Shown one piece after another: positions 21,560 through 33,620 of a stretch of DNA of 64,000 nucleotides. Source of the DNA: Toxotes chatareus (lineage: Eukaryota; Chordata; Actinopteri; Toxotidae); assembly GCA_016801885.1 (NCBI GenBank), contig CM028888.1, positions 8,912,501-8,976,500 on the forward strand, in the 5' to 3' direction. A program made the translations under genes and the position numbers. The notes beneath the pieces are model-generated. The model saw only the letters and a program-made list of their open reading frames with translations. It was not told where the DNA came from and ran no database searches. Within the stretch, counting starts at the first letter, position 1; every line of letters begins with the position of its first letter.

Positions 21560-21980
21560 TGTTTAGCAGTCTTACCTCTTCGATTTCAAACGCGGAGTAT
21601 CTCTTCGACGGCAGGTGCATTTATACGGTTTATTTTTGGAAAAGAAAATAATTTAATCCATATTCACCGCAAGCAGCAAAGAAACAAACACCAGCAGGAT
21701 GCTGTTGGAGAAAACAAAATCGGAACAAAGCGCGTTTTGCGATGAATGTAGGGAAAACAACCGCATTATATAAAAAGAGCAAATAAAACAAAAAGTAAAG
21801 AGAAAAAAAGCGCGAAGTGTTTCGAATAAATGTTCCAGTGGCAAACAAAAACAACCGCAAAACAAGACAGGAAGCAAGAAATCAGTGAGGATTGGGGGCA
21901 GCCTGTGTTTTGAACGGCCCGGACTCCGCCCCCCTGTGATGTCACTCCGTCTATCAAGCAGAAATGTGTTAGTGGGTCAG
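21560..21980 (-). promoter_or_regulatory. ccni2: ccni2 promoter and non-coding first exon
   Basis: CpG-rich compared with its surroundings. On the minus strand it holds a full CRE-like TGACATCA (complement of tgatgtca near 21940), an adjoining GC box (complement of ccgcccccc), several CGCG motifs, a TATAAA (21625-21620), and a consensus donor GTAAGA directly below 21576. The most likely leader exon ends at 21576 and splices to 20841. An ATG at 21620-21618 would open a frame that is out of register with the main ATG, so it would act as an upstream ORF if the start site lies above it. The transcription start site is unknown. Confidence 0.5.
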
Positions 21981-22369
21981 ACATACGGGACCCGTCACAC
22001 AAAATGGTCGAGCTTTTCACTGGAAATGGAAGATTTTAACTGTGTATTTTCCCCAAAGAAAGTGTTTGAAATATGACGCTCTGCTTTGGATTTTTTTTTG
22101 TGTGAATGAATCCTGCCCAGAGCCAGACAGCGTGTCCCGCAGCAGCTCCTGCTCTCCTGCAGGCTGATTTCTTTTTCTATTTCTTATCTATTTCTGCATC
22201 TCAGTTATTCAAATGAAGCCTGATGTTTGTTATAAATGAACAAGGTCTATAGGAAATTTGAATTTGGCTAATTCACATATCATTGCAACCATATCAAATC
22301 TTAAAATATTCTTATTTGATTTCTGCCCTGATCTTATCTTGTGATTGTCCAACATCTCACCTGAACAGA

Positions 22370-22740
22370 CCCACAGGGCTGCACAGGCCCAGGGGCCCAA
22401 ATTGGTAAGGGGGCCCCTAGACTAGAGCCTCTGTTTGAAGTGACTGTTAACGTCGCTTTTCAGAAATTCAGTTGACCCTCAAAGAGACACAAACTGACAA
22501 CAGAAACTCAAAACAACTGCAAAGAGATGCAAACTGATCACAAAGAGGCACACAGTGACCACAGAGATGCAAAATAACAACAGAAGAAGAGAGTCCAAAT
22601 GTTTACAAAGAGACACAAAGCAAATGCAAACAATGTTGTATGCAGTCTTTTTGTGTCTTTCAGTATGGAAGTCTTGTGTCTATTGTGTAGACAATATGTA
22701 GGGCGGGGCCTTGTATAAGTCTGTGCCCAGGGGTCCATTG
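22370..22740. repeat. dispersed repeat with a short tandem core of about 21-bp units
   Basis: Five imperfect units of about 19-21 bp, consensus like caaagagatgcaaactgacca, occupy roughly 22480-22581, with a further partial unit near 22602. They are flanked by a ggggcccaaattggtaaggg segment (about 22390) and cccaggggtcc (about 22727). The layout resembles a teleost dispersed element; its class is not determined. Confidence 0.5.
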
Positions 22741-22829
22741 TCTTTTAAAACAGCTATTATTTATTCACATAGATATAATTGATATAACATAGATATAACT
22801 AACCTTTGACTGATTTTTTGGAGCAATTT

Positions 22830-22933
22830 TTGCTTAGAAAATGACTCAAAAGACTAATCAATGATCAAATTGTTGACAATTAATTTTCTGCTAGTTGGCT
22901 AATCAATGAATTGTCCTATCACTGCAGCTCTAC
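22830..22933. mobile_element. decayed MITE-like copy (GCTGCAAC family)
   Basis: AT-rich words actaatcaatgatcaaattgt and acaattaattttctgctagt, ending near atcactgcagctct, match the family at 1521-1858. Confidence 0.35.
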
Positions 22934-23254
22934 CCGAAAGAGAGACCAACTGACTGACCAGCACTGCCGTCAAAGAACCAGAACCAGATGCACTTGAACC
23001 ACCTACAGGTAGATCACACACTAATATTGTAGTAAGTAGTGTTCATAATATATTGAATGTAGTAATTAATAATTATGTCTGTCAGTGTACCTGTCATTGG
23101 ATAATACATGGGTGGTATATTAATACTGTGGTGTGTTGATCTGCTGTACCCAGTTCTTTTTCTGAAAGTGAGAGTCAAAAATATCAGAAATTTGAATGAA
23201 ATTCAGTGGTTCAGCTTTTTCACATTCCTTCCTCTTTAGCCTCTTTAGAGTCAA

Positions 23255-23515
23255 TAGCTGCTGGATCTGTCCCTCTGAAGTGTCCTTGAGCAAGACTAAG
23301 AATCCTTAGAAGTGTGTTTTTGTGTGTCTGACCCTGACCCCTGACCATCCTCCTTTTGTGGAAAGGAACAAGCAAACAAAGAATTTCCCTTCAGAAATCA
23401 ATGAATTATTTATCAATTAATTAGCTCACAAATGGCAGCAATCTGATCAAAGTGCTAGATAGATATCTAGATAGATACTTTATTCATACCCTGGGGGTGA
23501 AATCCACATTATACT
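23255..23515. repeat. SINE-like and LINE-tail-like dispersed repeat pieces
   Basis: The words gtccttgagcaagact (about 23282) and agatagatactttattcatac (about 23470) match common teleost repeat tails: the first occurs in tRNA-derived SINE bodies, the second resembles the ATAGATACTTTATTGATCCC tail. Both are partial and decayed. Confidence 0.35.
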
Positions 23516-25822
23516 GACATTAGTGGAAAGTGTTTAGGTCATTTAAAGGCCAGAAAAATTAATTCAGTGTGCTACAAATACTGACATGGAGTATCAAATG
23601 ACCATAACATACAAAGCAGTATTACAATAATGTCAGTTTTTGCGTGTTTGTGTGTGAGTGTGTGTGTGTCAGCTCTGAACTCCAACACACTGGGTTTGAA
23701 ATAGAACAACGATAAGCTTAACGCCATAAACAGTGCCGGGATGACATACTAGAGATTACATATTCTCAGACACAGAGAGTCGGTTAAAACAAATACAGGC
23801 CATTGAGCTGTGCCAGAAACCTGTCAGCGTTAGTAAGATTGCTTTATGTCACTTTATACTGACCAGCCTTTAGGGATCGGACAACTTGTTGTACAGATTT
23901 CAGACTATGCAAGAGTCCATGAATAATATTGCAGCATAACATTGTTTATGACCGACTAACACTGAAGGATAAAGCACACGATGGTGCTTAACAGTTTCCT
24001 GGCAGCTTCTCTACGTGTGGTCTCTGTTCAAGAAAGTGCTGGACCTTCTCAGTCCATGCATACAGTCAGCAAACTTTACCTAACGCTGGCCAACAAACAT
24101 CAGTGGCAAGTGCAAGTGTTTGCTCTCCACTCTCAGTCACCTCACACAGCTGACTGACAAAAAGCAAAGTTGACCAGTGTGTCTGAGCCGAGGTCACGAC
24201 AGGAATGTCGATAAGAAAAGACCGTCGCAGCGAGCGGCATATCTGCATGTTGACAGAGTGTAACAGGGAGTGGGAACACAGTGGTTGCGTACTGTGTGGA
24301 GTCAGGCTGTGCTCGACTTGCACACACTCTGAATGTTTAAGATGTTTTTTTTTTTTCTTTTGATATCAGAAGGTTATTCTCATACACATTCTGGGGCCTG
24401 AATCCTCACGTATCTCTGTCCTTCACTTTATCTTCCTGTGCCACTGTCAGTCTCTGCTCATTGCTGTCCTCATTTGTCTCCATTCCCTGCAAACTGAACT
24501 GTATCTCATGCAGAATGTCATGCTTGCTTACTGCCTCTGCTGAGCAGACGTTTTACCGTGTTTGCACAGTAATGTGTGTGTTTACATTCCATCACTCTCC
24601 AATCACCGGTGGGAATTTGACTGGGCGGAAAACTGTTGATATTCATGGTTTTGAGTGTAAAGCTGCTACCTGACGGTACACAGTAGCAACATAAGCATCT
24701 GTGTCCCTCAGTTCAGAGTGTTTTTAGGCAGAGAGCGTGGCAGTAACACTGCTAATTCCCCTAAGAGCCAGGCTAGAACACTAATGGCATTATACAGTGC
24801 TTAGAGGAGAAAAACAAAACAGTCGACCAAAATGTTATTTTTGGTTTGGCCTTTTTTCAAACAAACAAACAAACACTGAAGATTACCTGCCAATTTAAGG
24901 ATAAATGCGGGTTATATTCTATAATTTTCTTACTATTAGCAAATCCCAAAAAAAGACCCAAACCACCAGTGCATTAGTCCATTTCTGAATACTCCTCCAC
25001 CCTGTCTGTGGCTCTCTGCCCCAAACCTATTTCCACTCGCTGTAGAAGTACATTTTCAGAAACAACTCTCAGATACATACTTTAATTAAAGAAAATGTTC
25101 AGTTTTTTCCTAAAACTTCTGGAAAGAAATGGAGGTCCATGGCACAGAAGAATGCAATGTATCAAGCTTTGGCTCCACTGACAAAACTCTTCGTAGGATT
25201 AGTTCATTGTTAGTTTTGTTCTTTTTATGGGATATATTGACAATAAGAAATATGGATTATGTCCACACGTATCCCTAAAGTGACCTGTGCCCTCTAAACA
25301 TCCCTCTGGAGTGTTGCACAGCTGGAAGTGGATTATTTTGTTTTTGTAGATCCATACGTGAATCAAATCAAAATCATAATTGATCAGGTGACAGAGTGAG
25401 CTTATCAATCATAAGTTTTACAATTATTCCAACAAAATAACACCATTAATCACACTACTTATCACACATGTTGTAATATTATGAAGTTTTGCAATTAGAA
25501 CTCAGTCTACTGAGAAAGGCAGTGAAATCCAATTGAAAGAGCAGGCAAAAAACAAGTGGACCGTAAATATTAATTTATTGTTTTGGCTGTTAAATTATAA
25601 GTTTCTTAATTAATCTTGTTTGGCAAGTAAAAACATTAAATGTCTGGACAACGCTTGAAATTTCTTGCATTTCCTTTTCATTTCTTTCTGAACATTCCCA
25701 GAAACGTGATGCTAAATTTTACATCCTAAACTAAACTGAACTAAATAAAATAAATGAAATTATTTAAACAACAACAAGTCAGTTATGAAAAAAATGCCTG
25801 TTGAAGCCATGAATGTGTTGGG

Positions 25823-25849
25823 ATGTGTGTGTGTGTGTGTGTGTGTGTG
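25823..25849. repeat. (GT)n microsatellite
   Basis: About 13 GT units in otherwise unannotated DNA. Confidence 0.9.
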
Positions 25850-28784
25850 GTGGCCTCACATGAGGAACAATTTTCCAAAGAGATACATTAACAAGCATGA
25901 ATATTTTTTTTAGCACGTCCTCCCACTGTATGAAATGCTAATGAGAAATCCAGCTAGAAAATCTACATATGTGAAGTTTAAAAGATCATTAAACATTGAA
26001 TTATCCTATAGGAACACATATAATAATTTACAATGCTACAGTATCTTCACAAGGAAGCCAAGTAGGCCTGCTTGTACAAGAGATGAAAACACTTACAGAG
26101 CCTCGGGGGTACACTGGCTTCAACTTCTTGGATCCTATGTATGAAACAGAGAAGGAGACTCCACATGTTTAGTTTGATGTCTCAGTGATGGTTTGAGCAG
26201 TGTCTGCTCTGATCAGTTTAACAAGAATTTACAATGTGTCTGCAGACACCCCCCTCCGTGTCTCCTCTCTGCTCCTGTAGACAAAGAATGCTCCGCACCA
26301 CACCGTAAATCAATGTCAACCCTGAACCAACTTTGTCCTGTCAGGAAAGCTTTGTGCACTTGACTGAGCACATTATGTTCCTAAAGTCACGTCTGATCTC
26401 TGACTTTGATCACTGCATGTCGGGGCCAAACTGAGATGGTTTTTCTTTTCTTTTCATCTTTTGAGGCCCCTCTCGAGCATTGTCGCCTCAGCATAAGCTT
26501 AGCTAAACTTACATACATACATGTGTGTGTGTGCCAACAGCTCACAGAGGGATGTGCAGATTTTCAGGAGTTCACTGTTTGGACATAATGTACTGACGAC
26601 ACTACTCATGGTACAGATCCCATCAGTAGTGTAGTGATGAGAGTCATCTCAACTCATGTTCTTAGATTACTGAGCAGTTTTCACAAACAAAATGAAAGAA
26701 GTTAAGAAGAATACAATTAAAAGGGTAAAACGGAAATCTTGTCAAATCTTTTAGAGGGAACTTGTCAACACATGATGTTTTCAACCACAAATTGACCTTA
26801 TTAGCCTTCAGTTTGTGTCTCTGTGTGACTTCTAGTCATGATATTGCAGCAGGGCACAGTCATATTTACAATATTTAGACTTCCTGCTCAGTTTTGAACA
26901 TCAGCTGTGCAAATACAGTAAAACTATTTAAGCGGAATAGCAGATGGTTCCTGTCTAGCAGACCTGACTGGGTATTCTGCACTTATGCATCGACCCCTCT
27001 AAATGCAGATACAAGAAGAGTGACTGGAAGTTGGCCATCAAGATGCTGCTGGAATCATTAGAGGCAGAGAGAGAGAGACAGACTGACTTCCTGCCAGCTG
27101 ACATAGTATTAATTAACATAAATCTTTAAATATACATCCACCACCTACCACTGGAGGGAGACAGAGGCCAGTTCATGGATGTTAAGACAGGTGCCAAGCG
27201 TTCAGCAGCATCCCTCATCTCCGGTCATGTTTTGTTCTTCTTTTTTTCATTGTCCCTGTAATATAAAGATCAAATATTGAACTGCACACCCATTCCCCTC
27301 TCATTTAAAAAAAATCTTCTTTTGTTCTTCCTTTGAAGCACCTTACTTCACCCCTGCCTGCCTTGAAAAGCTTTAGCTGAGAATTTCCTGAGGGAGAGGC
27401 TTCACATTGTTCGGGTTAGAGAAGAAAGAAAGTAAGAGTTGAAGAGGTGGGAGCAGAGAGAGCCGCCCATAGCTTGACCAGCATCACTAAGTGGGTTTGA
27501 AGGATACAAATACATGGTGTCCCTTTCTCCCTGCCTCCATGTCATCATTAAATGTTATACGCTGAAGGTGGAAAACATCAAGATAATAACACTGAGGCCA
27601 GCTCAGTCAATTTCATGGTCTGTTTAATGGAAAGGTGGCAGGTTGTCCTATTACTTTGTACAGTCGGTGTGTCTGATGTGGCATAATGGATAGAGATAAA
27701 ACAGTGGAGGGTGTCATCACAGATCCACATGTCTTATTAAATCCTGAGCGAGAAGGACTTGAAATAAATTTAAGTTTCAGTATAAAATAGGCAAGTCATC
27801 CGGGGAGATTTCTGCTCTTTTTGTGGGGGGATTGTTAATGTGATTGCTGCTCGCAAAGCACATCAAAGAGCAAAAACTAGAAGATGGTAAGAAACAATGG
27901 CGCTTTTTTTTTTTTTTTTTAGGTATTTGAGGTTTGTTTGTTTCTGCAAAAATACATGCAAAAATAAAATAATAAGTGATATAGTTTGTAAGAGTTTGCA
28001 CTCTCTTCAAAAAAGTGGTCCACAGTTACTTGATATACATTTTATTTGGTGTTTTGTGTGCTCCACATACACTTTCCAGCCTTCACTCTTATTCCCTCTC
28101 ATGAGCACTCACTTTCTTCTCTTCACAGACTTGAGCAAGTGTCAGATTTTCTACACTGGAAGGAAAATGATTCACAGAGGAGCACCAAGCGAAATGCTGG
28201 CGTTGTCTTTTATCAGTAGGGGGCAGTATGGTTACACAGGAGCTGTGCTGCTTTCAATATCCCCCGCACAAAAGCTCTCCTGAGCACAAAGAGAGGAAAA
28301 TATTATATAATAAAATCATCTTGGAAGCAGAGCAGCAGTCGCCTAGGAATTTCTGGAAACTCAATATCTTTCATTGTCTGAGTTAGAGTTTCTGTCTGAT
28401 TATTGTCTCCCTCTGCTTTTTGTATTAAAATTATTTTGATACTGGCAAAAAACTTTTCATCTTGGTATGGATATTGAGTTTAGTTTGTGTTTGCTGTCTC
28501 TCTCCTTGCATTTGATTCTGTAATTGGAGAGTAGACCTTGGATGTTTACCTTTGGATTTTGATCACAACCGTGTCCAAATACTTCCCAAGTGCATCAAAC
28601 ATCCTTCTCTCAATATTAAATTGAACAGCAAGTAGTCAATGATATATTCTGTGAAAGCAGTTTATTAAAATATTTGCCATTACATGCACCCGTGTTTATG
28701 ATTCCTGTGTAAAATGTTTTGTCCTGTTTCCAGTCACAACTGCGTGAGGCATACTTTTGTTAAATATCTGTTAACTCCATCCAT

Positions 28785-29118
28785 CCATTAACTATCCTGC
28801 TTATCCTCTGAGGGTATCGGGGAGGCTGGAGCCAATCCTAGCTGACAATGGGCAAGAGCTGGGCTGCACCCTGGACAGGTCACCAGATCAAACAACCATT
28901 CACACTCATATTCACACCCAGGCAATTTAGAGTCACCAGTTACCCTAACCTTTACGTCTTTGGACTGTGGAAGGAAGCTGAAGTACTTGGAGGAAACCCA
29001 CACAGGCAAGGAGATAACATGAAAACTCCACACAGAAAGGCTCAAGCCAGCAGGTTTAAACCCAGAACATCCTTGCTGTGAGGCAACAGTGCTAACCACT
29101 GCAACATTGTGCCGCCCC
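28785..29118. repeat. teleost dispersed repeat (ccatccatccatt... type)
   Basis: It starts ccatccatccattaactatc and runs through ctggacaggtcaccagatc, cattcacactcatattcaca, ggcaatttagagtcaccag, gtctttggactgtggaagg, aggaaacccacacaggcaa, gtttaaacccagaacatcc and gctaaccactgcaacattgtgccgcc. These are the ordered landmarks of a very abundant fish interspersed repeat. Transposon class is not asserted. Confidence 0.75.
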
Positions 29119-32100
29119 ATACCTGTTAAATTTGAAATTAAATTCTAATCACCAGTCTCATGCAAGTGCTTAAAATGGAATAAGCAAATTTCCATTTAAA
29201 TCACTTCTCTGTTGTATAGCACCTTGGGTGAAGAATTAAATTTAGGCCTAATCAGTATTGAGTGTGGGTTTACTTCAGGCATTAAACAAATTAAAATTTA
29301 TGGCATTAGATTGCTTGGCTGAAGCCACCCACTGTATAATAATCATTATTGCACAGCTAATTGTCCACCATTGTACATATCATTGGCAGTGATACCTGCG
29401 AGGGCATTCTTTACAGTTCACAGGCGATTAGGGAGGAAATTCTGCTCATTATGGGAATTATTAGCAGTTTTATAATGTACACTGAACAATGAAATTGTGT
29501 TAATGTATAAAATCCACAATATTGAACCCCAAAAGCAAACTGCTGCATAATGTACTTTCCTTTTCTGAAACCAGCTGTACATTCATGTTGAAATATCAAA
29601 GTGCCTTCTGATCTAATTTCACTGAGGTGAAGGAGGAGTTGCAGCTGCTGATTTTTCGTGCTGCACCACAACTCTCCAGCTGGGTTTCATCCCTTTGCTT
29701 TGCCTCTATCTCTTATGTAAGGAGTCTATTGGTTTCAGAGATTTTGGGCTTTGTTTCTGGGAGTATAATCTCACGACTCTTTAGCCATACTAGAGGCATG
29801 GCTCTGGCTATGGCAATATAGGTTGGTCAGTCAGTTGGTCCACCACTTTGATCTTGACTAAAATATCTCGACAGCTATTTAATGGACAGCCCTGAAATTT
29901 GGTACACACATTTACATCCTCCTCAGGATAAAACTCTGACCCTCTTACTTTTCATTAGGTTCTATCTTTGCATCAAAATTTTAACTGTTCAACACTGTTT
30001 TACAGCTGAACTTTGTGTTTGGTGATAGTTTTTTTTTCTTTTTTATTTTCTTACCCCTTTAATCATGTTGCAACCTCTCTGATTCATCTTTGTACCCCTT
30101 GGGAAATCTTGACCCCAGGTGGGATATCTAAATAGAATTCATTCATTGCATTGTAATGCTCTCCCAACAAAGTGAATGTTATACCATCCCAAGAAGGTTA
30201 AAATACCCTGTGCTTGGTTGGTATCTGCAGGAACATTCCGTAGCTTGCTACACAATGCACAAACATCCTCCCACAGGCATTTTAAAGATGCATAGATTGA
30301 ACAGCATCTCGAAATCTCGTTGGTACAGTTTGATAACCATGACAACCCATTGGTGATGTCATTACTTCTTGGGAAAAAAAGTCACTCGGGGAGATGCGTC
30401 GAAGAGAGCGGCCAGTGTGTAGGTGGAAGAGGAGGAGGAGGAGGCGCAAGACAAACCAACCTTTCTAAAGAAGCAAAACACATGAAAGACAAAGAATGAA
30501 AATTACAGGAAAATTCAGACTTTTCTCCTCAGAGGCGTTAAGCTGTGAGAGAAATATGAACGGCTGGTTTGTTAGGCCCACTTTATAATTAGACTTTGGG
30601 CTGCCACCATCATTTCTCATCTCTGCGGAAAGGAGAGCACCAGTCCTCATCACAGCAACCTGCCTGGAAGGTGCTCATTAATGAAATGACGGACACACAC
30701 ACATACACACACATAGAAAAAAATACTCACATCTACACTCAGGAGCCCTTTCTACTTTACTTACCCCAATAACTCAAATAATTGTTTTTCTTCACATTTA
30801 AAAATGAGGATAGGTTTTTAACAGCTGTGAGATAACATCTGCCCCAGCAATTTAAGCATGATGGGACACACGCACATCGTGAAGAGGAAAGCTAGACACA
30901 TTAATCACGCTGAAGTCAGTTTCAAGGATGCTATCACGCATTTAGTTTTCCTCTTTTAATCATCTTCAAATTCTCCTAAAGACAGCCTCGTCACAAACAG
31001 TGCTGCAACAGTTGTACAGCTCAGGAAACTGTTCTGTCAAACAGAAACACAAAGGTATCATCTGCAAACAACACCTGCAGAGAAGTGGACCAACAAACCA
31101 GAATAAGAGAAATGACATTATTTTTGTTTGGTAATAATAACACACTGTACACAGCTGATAAAAGAACACAAACTGGCCTGTACAAACACAATTAATTGTT
31201 TTTGGTTTTAATAATTTTACTATCACTGTTATGTTCTTTCACCCAATGGGCAAAACACCTCATGGTCAAGAAAGGGTTTATTTAAAAAAGAAAAAAAAAA
31301 AAAAGCGAAATCTATGAGGGAAAAGCTAATGGGAAATGTATCTGTCACGCCAAGAATTTCTGCCGGATTAATTTGTCATAATGTAAACAAAACGGGCTTT
31401 CATTTTGCCTTTCAGCTTTTTATTTTAACATTAGGTTTGTTATTGTTAATTATAAACAAATTCCCCAACACATCCTCTGTTTTTTAATGAGATGGTATTT
31501 TGCTTTTGCACTTCTTAATAACTTTATAACACAATTCATTACATCTTTACACAATATCAAAATAATGTTGGAGCAGCTTCTCAGTGCAGCTTATGTTTTA
31601 TTAATTGCAGAATCAACCAATGCTTGTACTGCTAAATATCAAGAATTAGTGTTTCATATTCCATGACTAATTTAAAACAGTCATACTGGAAGATATGGCA
31701 TATTAGGAACGTTCATAATGTGGATTTACATGCACATTTTCTCTTACCCATCAGTATAACACTGTCCCATGTTAGGAGTAAAAGTATTCCTAACATTCCT
31801 CATTGACACCAAGGGGCACTGAGCTTCAACCTTGGTTTGGACCTTTGGGTTAAAAAATGATAGACTAACAACAACTTCCATGCACCCATGCCCACGTCTA
31901 AATATACACACAAACACACACACACACTGGATGTGATACAGCGCTGGCCGGTGCTGTGGCTTCTCACAGGACTCATCCATGCTAATGTTATTCACTCCTG
32001 TTTGTCTCCGCTGTGATAGTGCCAAACTCCTCTCAAGTGACTGCTTCAGGCTATGGGTGTTTGGGCTCCTCTCAAGTCCCATTTCATGCATCTCTTATAA

Positions 32101-32239
32101 TTCATTTGTTCCTCACTGTTGGAGTGTGGAAGACAGACAATGGAAGAATCAGTGCAACATGTATGTCACATCTTTGAGTGTCATTTTACAGCTATGTCGG
32201 TTACTTGTGACATGCTGCACAGTTGTAACACCAACCACA

Positions 32240-32400
32240 GAGCATGTTAGTATTGTACATGAGTACAGTTCTAACATACTTTCACTTGAGTTTTTCTGTC
32301 TTCTCTACTTTGTACTTCAACTCCACAACATTACAGAGGGAAACATGCACCGCTGGTGCATTTATTTATTACTGCATTTATTTACAGGTTATGAATTTTC
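32240..32400. repeat. decayed dispersed repeat (TACTTTTACTCCACTACATT type)
   Basis: The words actttcacttgagtttttct, ctactttgtacttcaactcc and acattacagagggaaacatg follow the order of a common teleost repeat rich in TACTT and CTCCACTACATTTCAGAGGG. The long open frame across it (31979-32482) is a by-product of low stop density. Confidence 0.45.
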
Positions 32401-33284
32401 TAACTTAAATCATCCATTCAAAAGACACTTTTTTGTCCATGATATGAGTCAAACAGTGGGTCCTAAACTTCCCATAATATAACTTGATGGCACCTTTTAT
32501 CAGATGACTGGTTTTTCACACTCCAGACCAACAGTTATAATTCACTTTTTTACTTTCTCCTGGCTCAAACTGACATGTCTTCTTTTCACAGCTTAGACAT
32601 CAAATACTGTTTCCCTAGGTTGTGTAATTCTCCCTGTGACTAGTAAATTGTCTTAACCTGTAAAATGTGTGATGTACCTGTGAACCCTCACTGAAAGGCC
32701 TCTTGCTCTTCTCTCCCCTCACCAACATTTTACCAGTTGTGATGTCTTTGAGATGGTGGACCTCAATCGATCGATGTCTGTGCCATGTGATGGAGAACAA
32801 AGAACAAAGAGTCAGGGGTTTCAGCGAGGGGGTACATGGGACCGAGCATGGGAGCATGGCTAACTGGAAGGTAACATGGGTTGGGGAATTACCTGTGGTA
32901 AGTGGGGAAACAGAGAAGGCTGCAGACAGATTGTATTACCTGGAGGACTTACACACACAGATGCACACTGCCACACACAGATTTAAGACAGCTCAGACTG
33001 GAGCTCCTGCAGTTCCTGGTCTGTATCTTAAGCCCTCTTTTTTTAAAAATCTGTCCTGTAGCGAGTCCCACAAAACTTTGTGAAAATGCAGCTGAATCTC
33101 TGAAGTGCCCCTTTAATACTACAATATACACTCAGTTTTCAGTTTACTACCGAATATAATGTTCAGTTTTGACAAAAGAGAGGTCGGACTTTGGCACAGG
33201 AGTCTGTGTGGATGCTTGTGGTCTTGCGCAGATGACCCCTCACAACCATGTGGACTTCAAAACCAAGAATGGGCCTCAAGCTCA

Positions 33285-33620
33285 TCAGAAGTACAGAAAG
33301 TGTTGGACAAGTTACTTGAAAATTCTAACTGATTACTTATTACACATTACTCACTGAAAAAATGTAATGAATGAATACTTTACTTTCGTGACTCAGCCAT
33401 CAGCTCCGTCAAAGGCAGCCTTTAATCAAAGCCAAATCCTGCGCACCCACATGTTGTATCTTTTGTGTCTAACACATGTAGAAGCAGAAAACAAAATACT
33501 GCAGTTTAACAAGAAGGCATCTATGCAATTTGGAGGGATTTACTGATCATCCAGCAGCTGTCTTAGTCTTAGTGACTGCGCACAGCTTCTCCAGAAGTCC
33601 CTTTTTAAAAACATCACTCA
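33285..33620. repeat. decayed dispersed repeat (TTACTTG...ATTACAAATTAC type)
   Basis: It begins gtgttggacaagttacttga and aactgattacttattacaca, recalling a teleost DNA-transposon-derived repeat. The 3' limit is approximate. Confidence 0.35.

Noticed and set aside
31979..32482. 167-codon open frame on +
   Set aside because: It crosses a decayed dispersed repeat and shows no family similarity, splice structure or plausible composition.
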